Shown: one piece after another, positions 42,843-50,616 of the stretch
Layout: each line of letters begins with the position of its first letter
How positions within the stretch are numbered: position 1 is the stretch's first letter
From: Sinomonas sp. ASV322
GTDB taxonomy: Bacteria; Actinomycetota; Actinomycetes; Actinomycetales; Micrococcaceae
Direction: 5' to 3'
DNA: 64,000 bases
Assembly: GCF_030908245.1 (NCBI RefSeq)
Contig: NZ_JAVFJJ010000019.1
Span: forward strand, 1-64,000
Position numbers and translations under genes: made by a program
The notes under the pieces: model-generated
The model's database searches: none
What the model saw: only the letters and a program-made list of their open reading frames with translations
What the model was told of the DNA's origin: nothing

Positions 42843-44144
42843 ATGGCAGACCTCCTCGAACGCCGCTACAAGACCCTGGGCCCGTACAGCCCTCTGTTCT
42901 ACGCCCAGCCGCTCGAATTCGTCCGCGCGGAACGCGTGTGGCTCACGGCGGCGGACGGCCAGCGCTACCTCGACGGCTACAACAACGTCCCGCACGTCGG
43001 GCACACGCATCCGCGCGTCGTCGAGGCGATTGCGCAGCAGGCCGCGACGCTCAACATCCACACGCGCTATCTCAACAACCGCGTCGTGGACTACGCCGAG
43101 AGCCTCCTCGCGACGCTCGACGATCCGATCGACCGGATTATCTTCACGAACAGCGGCTCCGAGTCGAACGACCTCGCGCTCCGCATCGCGAACCAGCACT
43201 CGGGCGGCCGCGGCCTCCTCATCTCCGACTTCAGCTACCACGGCCACACGCACGCCCTCGCCCTCGCGACGACCGGACTCGTGGCCCACGAAGGCCTCGG
43301 CGCCCACGTCCGGCCGATCCGGATCCCGGACCTCGACGCAGCCGACGCGGGCCGCCCCGCGGCCGACGTGCTCGCGCAGAGCCTCGCCGAGGTCGACGCC
43401 GCCATCGCGTCGCTGCAGGAAGCCGGGCACGGCGTCGCCGCGGTGCTGTTCGACTCGCTCTTCTCGACCGAGGGTCTCAACCGCGTGCCCGAGGGGTACG
43501 TCGCGGGGCTCTCGTCCCGCGTCCGGGCGGCCGGCGGGCTCGTGATCGGGGACGAGGTCCAGTCGGGCTTCGGGCGTACGGGCCGCTCGTTCTGGGGCCA
43601 TCAGAACCACGGGATCGTTCCGGACCTCGTCACGATGGGCAAGCCCATGGGCAACGGGCATCCGATCGGCGCCGTCGCGCTCTCGGCCGATCTCCTCGAC
43701 GAATTCGGGCCGCGCAATATGTACTTCAACACGTTCGGCGGCAACCCCGTCTCGGCCGCGGCGGGCCAGGCCGTGCTCGACGTGCTCGCCGACGAGCGCC
43801 TCGTCGAACGGGCCGCCTCCGGGGCTGCGGGGATCCGTGCGGCGCTCGAAGGGTTCCGCGGAGACTACCCGTGGATCGGACCGGCGAAGGGCGAGGGCCT
43901 CTTCTTCGGCTTCGACGTCTACGACCGGCCGGTCGGCGAGGCCGGGGCCGTTCCGGATCCTGCGCGCACCAAGGCCATCGTCGAGTCGATGCGTGCGCGG
44001 AACGTCCTCATCAGCCGCATCGGCCGCACCGACAGCGTGCTCAAGATGCGCCCGCCGCTCGCGATCGAGCCCGGCGAGGTCAGCCTCCTCCTGGACACGC
44101 TCGCGGACTCGCTTGCCGCGGTCGGGGCAGTCGCGCGGGCGTAG
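42843..44144 (+). CDS. Class-III PLP enzyme, probable phospho-lyase (AGXT2L-like)
   Basis: A 433-residue fold-type I, class-III enzyme. PLP Lys is K267 (TMGKPMGNGHP), the pyridine Asp is D237 (GDEVQSGFGRTG). YLDGYNNVPHVGHTHPRVVEAI and LNIHTRYLNN are blocks of the ethanolamine-phosphate/5-phosphohydroxylysine phospho-lyase group, which split off phosphate and ammonia rather than transaminate. AAGGAAG precedes the ATG. It follows the kinase by 16 bases, which supports a kinase-then-lyase route. An ordinary omega-aminotransferase cannot be excluded from sequence alone. Confidence 0.85.
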   Translation: MADLLERRYKTLGPYSPLFYAQPLEFVRAERVWLTAADGQRYLDGYNNVPHVGHTHPRVVEAIAQQAATLNIHTRYLNNRVVDYAESLLATLDDPIDRIIFTNSGSESNDLALRIANQHSGGRGLLISDFSYHGHTHALALATTGLVAHEGLGAHVRPIRIPDLDAADAGRPAADVLAQSLAEVDAAIASLQEAGHGVAAVLFDSLFSTEGLNRVPEGYVAGLSSRVRAAGGLVIGDEVQSGFGRTGRSFWGHQNHGIVPDLVTMGKPMGNGHPIGAVALSADLLDEFGPRNMYFNTFGGNPVSAAAGQAVLDVLADERLVERAASGAAGIRAALEGFRGDYPWIGPAKGEGLFFGFDVYDRPVGEAGAVPDPARTKAIVESMRARNVLISRIGRTDSVLKMRPPLAIEPGEVSLLLDTLADSLAAVGAVARA

Positions 44145-44336
44145 CCGGCCGCCGTCGCCCTGCGTGTTCCGCGCGGGGCGGCGCGGCGGGGCGTGGCGTC
44201 CGCGCTTCTGCCCATTTCTTCGGCCAAGAACCGGTGCCGCGCCGCGACGCGCCGCGGTTCTGACTGATTGGGAAACCACAACCGGGCTGGAGCGCGGATT
44301 GGGCGACGGGGCGCGGGGCGGCGCCGAGGATGGCAC

Positions 44337-44370
44337 AAAAAGGAACCCCGCTCCATCGGAGCGGGGTTCC
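44337..44370 (-). terminator. Rho-independent terminator of the tRNA gene
   Basis: A 13-bp perfect stem (GGAACCCCGCTCC / GGAGCGGGGTTCC) with a 3-base loop, followed on the minus strand by TTTTT (44341-44337), lies 6 bases after the tRNA 3' end. Confidence 0.9.
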
Positions 44371-44376
44371 ATTTCG

Positions 44377-44450
44377 TGCGCCCAAAGGGATTCGAACCCC
44401 CGACCTTCTGTTCCGTAGACAGACGCTCTATCCAGCTGAGCTATAGGCGC
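44377..44450 (-). tRNA. tRNA-Arg (anticodon ACG)
   Basis: A 74-base cloverleaf on the minus strand. The acceptor stem is GCGCCTA/TGGGCGC, the D arm has GCTCAGCTGGATAGAGC, the anticodon arm is TCTGT-CTACGGA-ACAGA with anticodon ACG, and the T loop is TTCGAAT with stem GGGGG/CCCTT. The discriminator base is A; CCA is not encoded. A strong terminator follows. Confidence 0.95.
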
Positions 44451-44562
44451 ATTCCAAGTCTCGCAAGCGGTTCTCCCACCGCGCCTTGGCCTCGAATAAC
44501 TTTACGCGAAGACGAACGGACTTCCAAATCTGGGTGATGAGACCTGCGTGACTATACCGGTC

Positions 44563-44582
44563 TATGTGACCTTCATCACATA
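44563..44582 (+). promoter_or_regulatory. CRP/GlxR-type operator upstream of pckG
   Basis: TATGTGACCTTCATCACATA is a dyad with perfect 7-base arms containing TGTGA-N6-TCACA, the cAMP-receptor (CRP/GlxR) consensus. It lies about 145 bases before the pckG start and fits catabolite control of gluconeogenesis. Confidence 0.75.
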
Positions 44583-44725
44583 AAACAGGCCTTCCGGAGG
44601 CCAAATCCCCGAGAATCTGCAGTTTCGAGTGTTTAACTCTCATTTCCGGCATGTAACACGGTCGGGTGGTACAGACCACCTTCCCTACCATTGAGGGACA
44701 CGCCGACCCAGCGAAGGAGGAAGAC

Positions 44726-46549
44726 ATGGGCGCAACGAGCGTTCGGCTTCTTGAAGGAGCCCCCACCACCTACGAGCCCTTGCTGGCCTGGGTTGAGGAA
44801 GTTGCGGAACTGACTCAGCCTGAACGGATCCACTGGGTGGACGGTTCCGAGGCGGAGTACCGCCAGCTGACCGATGAGCTCGTTGCTGCGGGCACGCTCA
44901 CGCGGCTCAACTCGGAGCTCTTCCCGAACTCCTTCGCGGCCTTCTCGGATCCCGCGGACGTCGCCCGGGTCGAGGAGCAGACGTTCATCTGCTCGCAGAG
45001 CAAGCGCGACGCCGGGTTCACCAACAACTGGATGGACCCGAGCGAGATGAAGGCCAAGCTCAAGGGCCTCTTCGACGGCGCGATGCGCGGCCGCACGATG
45101 TACGTCATCCCGTTCGTCATGGGCCACCTCGACGCCGAGGACCCCAAGTTCGGCGTCGAGATCACGGACTCCGCCTACGTCGTCGCGTCGATGCGCATCA
45201 TGGCGCGCATCGGCACGGACGTCCTCAAGAAGATCGAGGAGACGGGCGCGTTCTTCGTCCCTGCCCTCCACTCGGTGGGCGCCCCGCTCGCGCCCGGCCA
45301 GAAGGACGTCGCGTGGCCGTGCAACCCGGACAAGTGGATCGTGCACTTCCCCGAGGAGCGCTCCATCTGGTCGTACGGCTCGGGCTACGGCGGCAACGCC
45401 CTGCTCGGCAAGAAGTGCTACGCCCTGCGCATCGCGTCGGTCATGGCGCGCGACGAGGGCTGGCTCGCCGAGCACATGCTCATCCTCAAGCTCACGAGCC
45501 CCGAGAAGAAGGTCTACCACGTCGCCGCGGCGTTCCCGTCGGCCTGCGGCAAGACCAACCTCGCGCTCCTCGACCCGACGATCGAGGGCTGGAAGGTCGA
45601 GACCCTCGGCGACGACATCACGTGGATGCGCTTCGGCAAGGAAGGCGAGCTGCGCGCCGTCAACCCCGAGGCGGGCCTGTTCGGCGTCGCCCCCGGCACG
45701 GGTTGGGGCACCAACCCGAACGCGATGCGCGCCATCGCGAAGGGCAACAGCATCTTCACGAATGTCGCGCTCACGGACGACGGCGGCGTGTGGTGGGAGG
45801 GCATGACCGAGGAGGTCCCCGCGCACCTGACCGACTGGCAGGGCAACGACTGGACCCCTGAGGCCGGACGCCCTGCCGCCCACCCGAACTCGCGCTTCTG
45901 CACGCCGATCGACCAGATCGACATGCTCGCGCCCGAGTACTTCGCGCCCGACGGCGTCGAGCTCAACGCGATCCTGTTCGGCGGCCGCCGCAAGACGACC
46001 ATCCCGCTCGTCACGCAGTCCCGCGACTGGGCCAACGGCATCTTCATGGGCGCCACGCTCTCCTCGGAGACGACGGCGGCCGCTGCCGGCGCCGTCGGCG
46101 TCGTGCGTCGCGACCCCATGGCGATGCTTCCGTTCATCGGCTACGACGCGGGCGACTACCTCAACCACTGGGTCGCGCTCTCGGCGAAGGCCAACCCGGC
46201 CAAGCTCCCGAAGATCTTCCTCGTGAACTGGTTCCGCCGCACGAAGGACGGCGGCTTCGCATGGCCGGGCTTCGGCGACAACTCGCGCGTGCTCAAGTGG
46301 GCCATCGAGCGGATCGAGGGGACGGCGGACGCCGTCGAGACCCCGATCGGCTTCGTCCCCACGTCCGAGAGCCTCGACGTCACGGGCCTCGACATGACTC
46401 CGGCCGAGGTGCAGGAAGCGGTTCGCTTCGACGCCGAGGAGTGGCACGCGGAGGTTCCCGGGCTCGAGGAATGGTTCGCGCGCTTCGGCGGCTCGCTCCC
46501 GGACAGCATCACGGCCGAGCTCGAGGGCCTCAAGGAACGCCTGGGCTGA
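44726..46549 (+). CDS. pckG: Phosphoenolpyruvate carboxykinase (GTP)
   Basis: A 607-residue gluconeogenic enzyme, oxaloacetate + GTP to PEP + CO2 + GDP. Diagnostic blocks are the P-loop with reactive Cys [11 protein letters not shown], the GTP-type [20 protein letters not shown] region (here [16 protein letters not shown]), [25 protein letters not shown] and [21 protein letters not shown]. Length is normal. The ATG at 44726 follows AAGGAGG; an earlier in-frame start at 44666 lacks a site. A perfect CRP/GlxR operator upstream and a terminator downstream make it a single-gene unit. The next gene encodes a PEP-using enzyme. Confidence 0.97.
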   Translation: MGATSVRLLEGAPTTYEPLLAWVEEVAELTQPERIHWVDGSEAEYRQLTDELVAAGTLTRLNSELFPNSFAAFSDPADVARVEEQTFICSQSKRDAGFTNNWMDPSEMKAKLKGLFDGAMRGRTMYVIPFVMGHLDAEDPKFGVEITDSAYVVASMRIMARIGTDVLKKIEETGAFFVPALHSVGAPLAPGQKDVAWPCNPDKWIVHFPEERSIWSYGSGYGGNALLGKKCYALRIASVMARDEGWLAEHMLILKLTSPEKKVYHVAAAFPSACGKTNLALLDPTIEGWKVETLGDDITWMRFGKEGELRAVNPEAGLFGVAPGTGWGTNPNAMRAIAKGNSIFTNVALTDDGGVWWEGMTEEVPAHLTDWQGNDWTPEAGRPAAHPNSRFCTPIDQIDMLAPEYFAPDGVELNAILFGGRRKTTIPLVTQSRDWANGIFMGATLSSETTAAAAGAVGVVRRDPMAMLPFIGYDAGDYLNHWVALSAKANPAKLPKIFLVNWFRRTKDGGFAWPGFGDNSRVLKWAIERIEGTADAVETPIGFVPTSESLDVTGLDMTPAEVQEAVRFDAEEWHAEVPGLEEWFARFGGSLPDSITAELEGLKERLG

Positions 46550-46609
46550 CCGCGCTGAGGCCGCAGGCCGATAAGACTCCGGCGAGCTGAACGGCGCCGG
46601 ACCCCTAGG

Positions 46610-46643
46610 AGGGCCGCCCCGCTGCACACGGGGCGGCCCTTCT
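46610..46643 (+). terminator. Rho-independent terminator of pckG
   Basis: A 12-bp perfect stem (AGGGCCGCCCCG / CGGGGCGGCCCT) with a 7-base loop, followed by TCT, lies 60 bases after the pckG stop and before a GGGGTCAC repeat array. Confidence 0.8.
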
Positions 46644-46651
46644 GCCGTTTG

Positions 46652-46754
46652 GGGGTCACCTCCCGTGGGTGGGAGGTGGTTCGGGGGTCACCTCCCGTTG
46701 GCGGGACCCGCGGGACGTGACCCTTGGATGGCGGCGCACCCGCGGGACGTGACC
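46652..46754. repeat. GGGGTCAC array A, 32-bp period (2 direct + 2 inverted)
   Basis: Direct cores GGGGTCACCTCCCGT begin at 46652 and 46684 (32 apart). Inverted cores CGGGACGTGACC begin at 46711 and 46743 (32 apart). The inner pair spans 41 bases. Unlike the other copies, this one lies between two genes in the same direction, pckG and the PEP-utilising enzyme. Confidence 0.85.
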
Positions 46755-46796
46755 TCTGGATGGTGGGGGACCCGCCCGCGCGCGTACCGTGGGGCC

Positions 46797-49265
46797 ATGG
46801 ACGACGGCGCGCCATCACCTTTCCCCGCAGAGTCACCCGGGCTTAACCCAGCGCCCATCCTCCCGCTGGCATCCCTGCGGGCCACCGACCTCCCCGTCGC
46901 GGGAGGCAAGGGCGCGAACCTGGGCGAACTCATCGCGGCCGGGCTCCCGGTGCCGCCCGGCTTCGTCGTGACGACGGAGGCCTACCGGGCCCACGCGGTC
47001 GCCGCGGGCCTCGACCCCGCCGCGGCCGCCGAAGAACCCGCCGCCGCGCGCGCGACGCTCGAGGCCGCCCCCCTTGCCCCGGCGCTCACGCACGAGATCA
47101 GGGCGGCCCTCGCCGAACTCGGGCCCGTGGGCACGCGCGTCGCCGTCCGCTCGAGCGCGACCGCCGAGGACCTCCCCGGCGCCGCATTCGCCGGCCAGCA
47201 GGACACGTTCCTCGACGTCGAGGGTCCGGACGCCCTCGCCGACGCGGTCCGCCGCTGCTGGGCCTCGCTCTGGACAGACCGCGCCGTCCAGTATCGCGAG
47301 CGGCAGGGGATCTCGCCCGCGGACGTGGCGATCGCCGTCGTCGTCCAACGCATGGCCGAAGCCGACGCCGCGGGGGTCCTCTTCACCGCGAACCCGCTCA
47401 CGGGCAGGCGCGCGGAGCTCGTCGTGGATGCGGCGCCGGGGCTCGGAGAGGCGGTCGTCTCGGGCCAAGTCACGCCCGAGCACCTCGTCCTGGACCGCGA
47501 GGGCGCCGTCGGCGAGTGGACCCCCGCGCACGACGGCGGGGCCAGGGTCCTGCCCGACCGCGCGGCCCGCGAGCTCGCCGAGCTTGCCGTCCGCGCCGAG
47601 AAGCATTTCGGCGTGCCGCAGGACATCGAGTGGGCGCTCGCGGACGGGCGGATCGTCCTGCTGCAGGCCCGCCCCATGACGGCGCTGCCGCTCGAGCCTC
47701 CGGTGCTCAACCGCTTTCAGCAGATGATGACGCCGTTCTTCCTCGAGATGTTCGTATCGCGCCCCTACCCGATCGACGTGACGGCGTGGCTGCGCCCCGG
47801 CGTCGAACGGATGCTCGGAATCATGATGGGCAGCGTCGGCGTCCGCTTCCCGCCGCTCGGCCAGCTCGTGCGCGAGCGCGACGGCGTGGCCCTCCAGCTT
47901 GTCCCCGCGCAGCCCCGGCCCAGTCCCCTCGTGCTCGGCGCGCCGCTCGCGATCCTTCGCCGCGCGCGGCGGTATCCGGTCCGCGATTGGACCACCGACC
48001 CGCAGTTCGCCGAATTCGAGGCGATCGTCGACGCCCTCGACGCTCAGGACCCGGCCACGCTCGGGTGGGCAGACCTCTTGGCGCGCGTCGATCGCTGCAC
48101 CGACGCCATGGAGCCGCTCGCGAGGATTCGCGCCGCATACCTTCCCGGCGCGTTCCTTCCGTTCGCGCCGCTTCGCCTCGGGCTTGCGCTGCTCGGCCTC
48201 ACCCGGCTCGCGCCCCCGCTCGTCGCGGGCGCCCGCACGCGCACGCGCGCCGGCAACGACGCGCTCGACGCGCTCGCCGACGCCGTCCGCGCCGACCCGG
48301 AGCTGTCGTTGGCGGCCCGCGAGCTGGACGCTCCCGCGTTCCTTGATGCCGTGCGTTCGCGGCCCGAGTTCGAGGAGTTCGACCATCGGCTTGACGCCTA
48401 CCTCGCCGAGTACGGGCACCGCGAGTCCTTGAGCATCGTCCTCGCGACGGCGCCGACGTGGCGCGACGACCCGACACCCGTCGCAGCGATCATCCAGGCG
48501 GCCGCCTCCGAACCGCCCCGCGAGCGCGGACCCAATCCGGGCGACGCGGCGATGCGCGAGCTCCTGGCGCATCCCTTCCTGCGCTCGCCGCGGGCGGCGC
48601 GCATGGCCCGGGCAGTCGTCGACGCCGCGCGGCGGGGCCTCGCGTTCAGGGAGGACACGCATTTCTTCATCACCCGCGTCCTCCCGCCGCTGCGGGCCAC
48701 GTTCCTCGAGCTGGGCCGGCGGCTCACCGCCGTCGGCGCGCTCCCCGCGGCGGAGGATGTCTTCCACCTCCGCCTCGAGGAGCTGCGCGAGGTGCGCCCG
48801 CCCGAGGCGATCGACGATGTCGACCGCGCCCGAGTGCGCGCCCTCGCCGCGCGCCGGGCCGCCCTGAGGCGCGAGTACGCCGGTGTGCCGATGCTGGACC
48901 TCGCGACGGTCCTTCCGGGCCGTGCCGGGGCGGACGACGGCGGGAGCGCGCTCATCAGGGGCACGCCCGCGAGCGGCGGGGTTGCCGAGGGGCCGGTCCG
49001 GATCGTGCGGGGGCCGGATGAGTTCGGGGCGCTGCGCGCGGGCGACGTGCTCGTGTGCCCGAACACCAACCCGTCGTGGACGCCGCTGTTCGCGCGGGCG
49101 GCCGCCGTCGTCGTCGACACCGGCGGGCTCGGCTCGCACGCTGCCATCGTCGCGCGCGAGTATGGCGTGCCCGCGGTCATGGGGACGCGGCGCGGCACAT
49201 CGGTGCTTCGGGAGGGGCAGCGCGTGCGCGTCGACGGAAGCAGGGGACGGGTGGACGCAGCGTGA
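46797..49265 (+). CDS. PEP/pyruvate-binding phosphotransferase (Rph/PEP-synthase-like)
   Basis: An 822-residue three-part enzyme. The N-terminal ATP-grasp (about 20-310) has AGGKGANLGELIAAGLPVPPGFVVT, AVRSSATAEDLPGAAFAGQQDTF and DIEWALADGRIVLLQARPM. A middle substrate domain (about 320-720) is not clearly assigned. The C-terminal swivelling domain carries the phospho-acceptor His about 781 (DTGGLGSHAAIVAREYGVPA). The order ATP-grasp, middle, His matches rifampicin phosphotransferase and PEP-synthase relatives; the substrate cannot be told. The ATG lies 6 bases after the -10 box TACCGT (leaderless). It follows pckG, whose product PEP it may use or make, and overlaps lhgO by 4 bases. Confidence 0.8.
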   Translation: MDDGAPSPFPAESPGLNPAPILPLASLRATDLPVAGGKGANLGELIAAGLPVPPGFVVTTEAYRAHAVAAGLDPAAAAEEPAAARATLEAAPLAPALTHEIRAALAELGPVGTRVAVRSSATAEDLPGAAFAGQQDTFLDVEGPDALADAVRRCWASLWTDRAVQYRERQGISPADVAIAVVVQRMAEADAAGVLFTANPLTGRRAELVVDAAPGLGEAVVSGQVTPEHLVLDREGAVGEWTPAHDGGARVLPDRAARELAELAVRAEKHFGVPQDIEWALADGRIVLLQARPMTALPLEPPVLNRFQQMMTPFFLEMFVSRPYPIDVTAWLRPGVERMLGIMMGSVGVRFPPLGQLVRERDGVALQLVPAQPRPSPLVLGAPLAILRRARRYPVRDWTTDPQFAEFEAIVDALDAQDPATLGWADLLARVDRCTDAMEPLARIRAAYLPGAFLPFAPLRLGLALLGLTRLAPPLVAGARTRTRAGNDALDALADAVRADPELSLAARELDAPAFLDAVRSRPEFEEFDHRLDAYLAEYGHRESLSIVLATAPTWRDDPTPVAAIIQAAASEPPRERGPNPGDAAMRELLAHPFLRSPRAARMARAVVDAARRGLAFREDTHFFITRVLPPLRATFLELGRRLTAVGALPAAEDVFHLRLEELREVRPPEAIDDVDRARVRALAARRAALRREYAGVPMLDLATVLPGRAGADDGGSALIRGTPASGGVAEGPVRIVRGPDEFGALRAGDVLVCPNTNPSWTPLFARAAAVVVDTGGLGSHAAIVAREYGVPAVMGTRRGTSVLREGQRVRVDGSRGRVDAA

Positions 49266-50485
49266 CGGGACGGATGGGGACGGAGCGCGTCGGGATCGTC
49301 GGCGGCGGAATCGTGGGGATGGCGATCGCGCGGGCCCTCGCCCTCACGGGCGGCTTCGACGTCGTCGTGCTCGAGAAGGAGCGTCGCGTCGCGGCGCACC
49401 AGACGGGGCACAACTCGGGCGTCGTGCACGCGGGGCTGTACTACCAGCCGGGCTCGCTCAAGGCCTTGCTGTGTGCGCGGGGCCGGGAGCTCACGCGCGA
49501 CTACTGCCTCGATCGCGGGCTGCCGTACCGCGAACTCGGCAAGCTCGTCGTCGCGGTGACGCCGGACGAGGTGCCTCGGCTCGACGAGATCGAGCGGCGG
49601 GCGCGGGCGAACGGTGTGCCCGACCTCGCGCGCATCGGCCCTGCGCGCATGCGAGAGCTCGAGCCCCACGTCGCCGGGGTGGGGGCCGTGCATTCGCCGC
49701 ACACCGCCGTCGTCGATTTCTCGGCGATCACCGAGGCGATGGCCGACGACGTGCGGCGCGCGGGCGGGCGCGTGCTGCTGGGCACCGAGGTCGTGGGGAT
49801 CCGAGCGGGGGAGGGCACGACGACGGTCGCGACCTCGGGTGCGACCCACACCTTTGATCGGCTCGTCGTGTGCGCGGGGCTGCAGTCCGACCTCGTGGCG
49901 CGCATGGTCGGGGCGTCGCCGTCGCCTCGGATCCTGCCGTTCCGCGGGGAGTACTGGGCGCTCGCGCCCGCGCGGGCCTCGCTCGTGCAGGGCATGATCT
50001 ACCCCGTGCCGGATCCGCGTTTCCCGTTCCTCGGGGTGCACTTCACGCGCGGCGTGTACGACGACGTGCACGTCGGCCCGAACGCCGTGCCCGCCCTCGC
50101 GCGCGAGGGGTACCGCTGGGGGAGCGTGTCGGTGCGGGACACCCTCGGTTCGTTGATGTGGCCCGGCGCGGCGGCGCTGTTCCGACGGCACTGGCGGATG
50201 GGCGTGCGCGAGATCTCCGCCTCGCTGCTCAAGCCTCTGTATTACCGTCAGGCGCGGGCCTTCGTGCCGGACCTGCGGCCCACGGATCTCGCGTCGAAGG
50301 CGGGCGCCGGCGTGCGGGCACAGGCGTGGTCCGCGGACGGGTCGCTGCTCGACGACTTCGCCGTGGATCAGGTTGGGTCCGTGACGCTCCTCCGGAACGC
50401 GCCCTCGCCCGCCGCGACCTCCTCGATGGCGATCGCGGAGTACGTGCTCCGCGAACACCTCGGGGTGCCCGTCCGCGAGAGGTAG
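49262..50485 (+). CDS. lhgO: L-2-hydroxyglutarate oxidase
   Basis: A 407-residue FAD-dependent DAO-fold oxidase converting L-2-hydroxyglutarate to 2-oxoglutarate. Visible: the dinucleotide site GIVGGGIVGMAIARAL, then HQTGHNSGVVHAGLYYQPGSLKA, LPFRGEYWAL, YPVPDPRFPFLGVHFTRG and the C-terminal SPAATSSMAIAEYV, all characteristic of LhgO. The GTG overlaps the upstream stop by four bases (GTGA), so it is translated with the PEP-utilising enzyme. A metabolic reason for that pairing is not evident. Array B follows the stop. Confidence 0.93.
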   Translation: MTGRMGTERVGIVGGGIVGMAIARALALTGGFDVVVLEKERRVAAHQTGHNSGVVHAGLYYQPGSLKALLCARGRELTRDYCLDRGLPYRELGKLVVAVTPDEVPRLDEIERRARANGVPDLARIGPARMRELEPHVAGVGAVHSPHTAVVDFSAITEAMADDVRRAGGRVLLGTEVVGIRAGEGTTTVATSGATHTFDRLVVCAGLQSDLVARMVGASPSPRILPFRGEYWALAPARASLVQGMIYPVPDPRFPFLGVHFTRGVYDDVHVGPNAVPALAREGYRWGSVSVRDTLGSLMWPGAAALFRRHWRMGVREISASLLKPLYYRQARAFVPDLRPTDLASKAGAGVRAQAWSADGSLLDDFAVDQVGSVTLLRNAPSPAATSSMAIAEYVLREHLGVPVRER

Positions 50486-50504
50486 GCACCGGAGGGCTCC
50501 GTTC

Positions 50505-50609
50505 GGGGTCACGTCCCGTGGGTGTGCGCGCGTTCGGGGGTCACGTCCCGTGGGTTGAACCAGCGGGAGGTGACCCCTGGATGGCGGCTAACCAGCGGGA
50601 CGTGACCCC
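50505..50609. repeat. GGGGTCAC array B, 32-bp period (2 direct + 2 inverted)
   Basis: Direct cores GGGGTCACGTCCCGTGGGT begin at 50505 and 50537; inverted cores end at 50577 and 50609. Both spacings are exactly 32. The inner pair is a hairpin with 19-base arms and a TGA loop. It lies between the convergent lhgO and Clp ATPase genes. Confidence 0.88.
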
Positions 50610-50616
50610 TGGACGG

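Noticed and set aside
44145-44336. A further gene or terminator after the PLP enzyme
   Set aside because: GC-rich DNA with a weak AGAACC...GGTTCT inverted repeat around a 23-base GC-rich interval. No coding frame or convincing terminator is seen.
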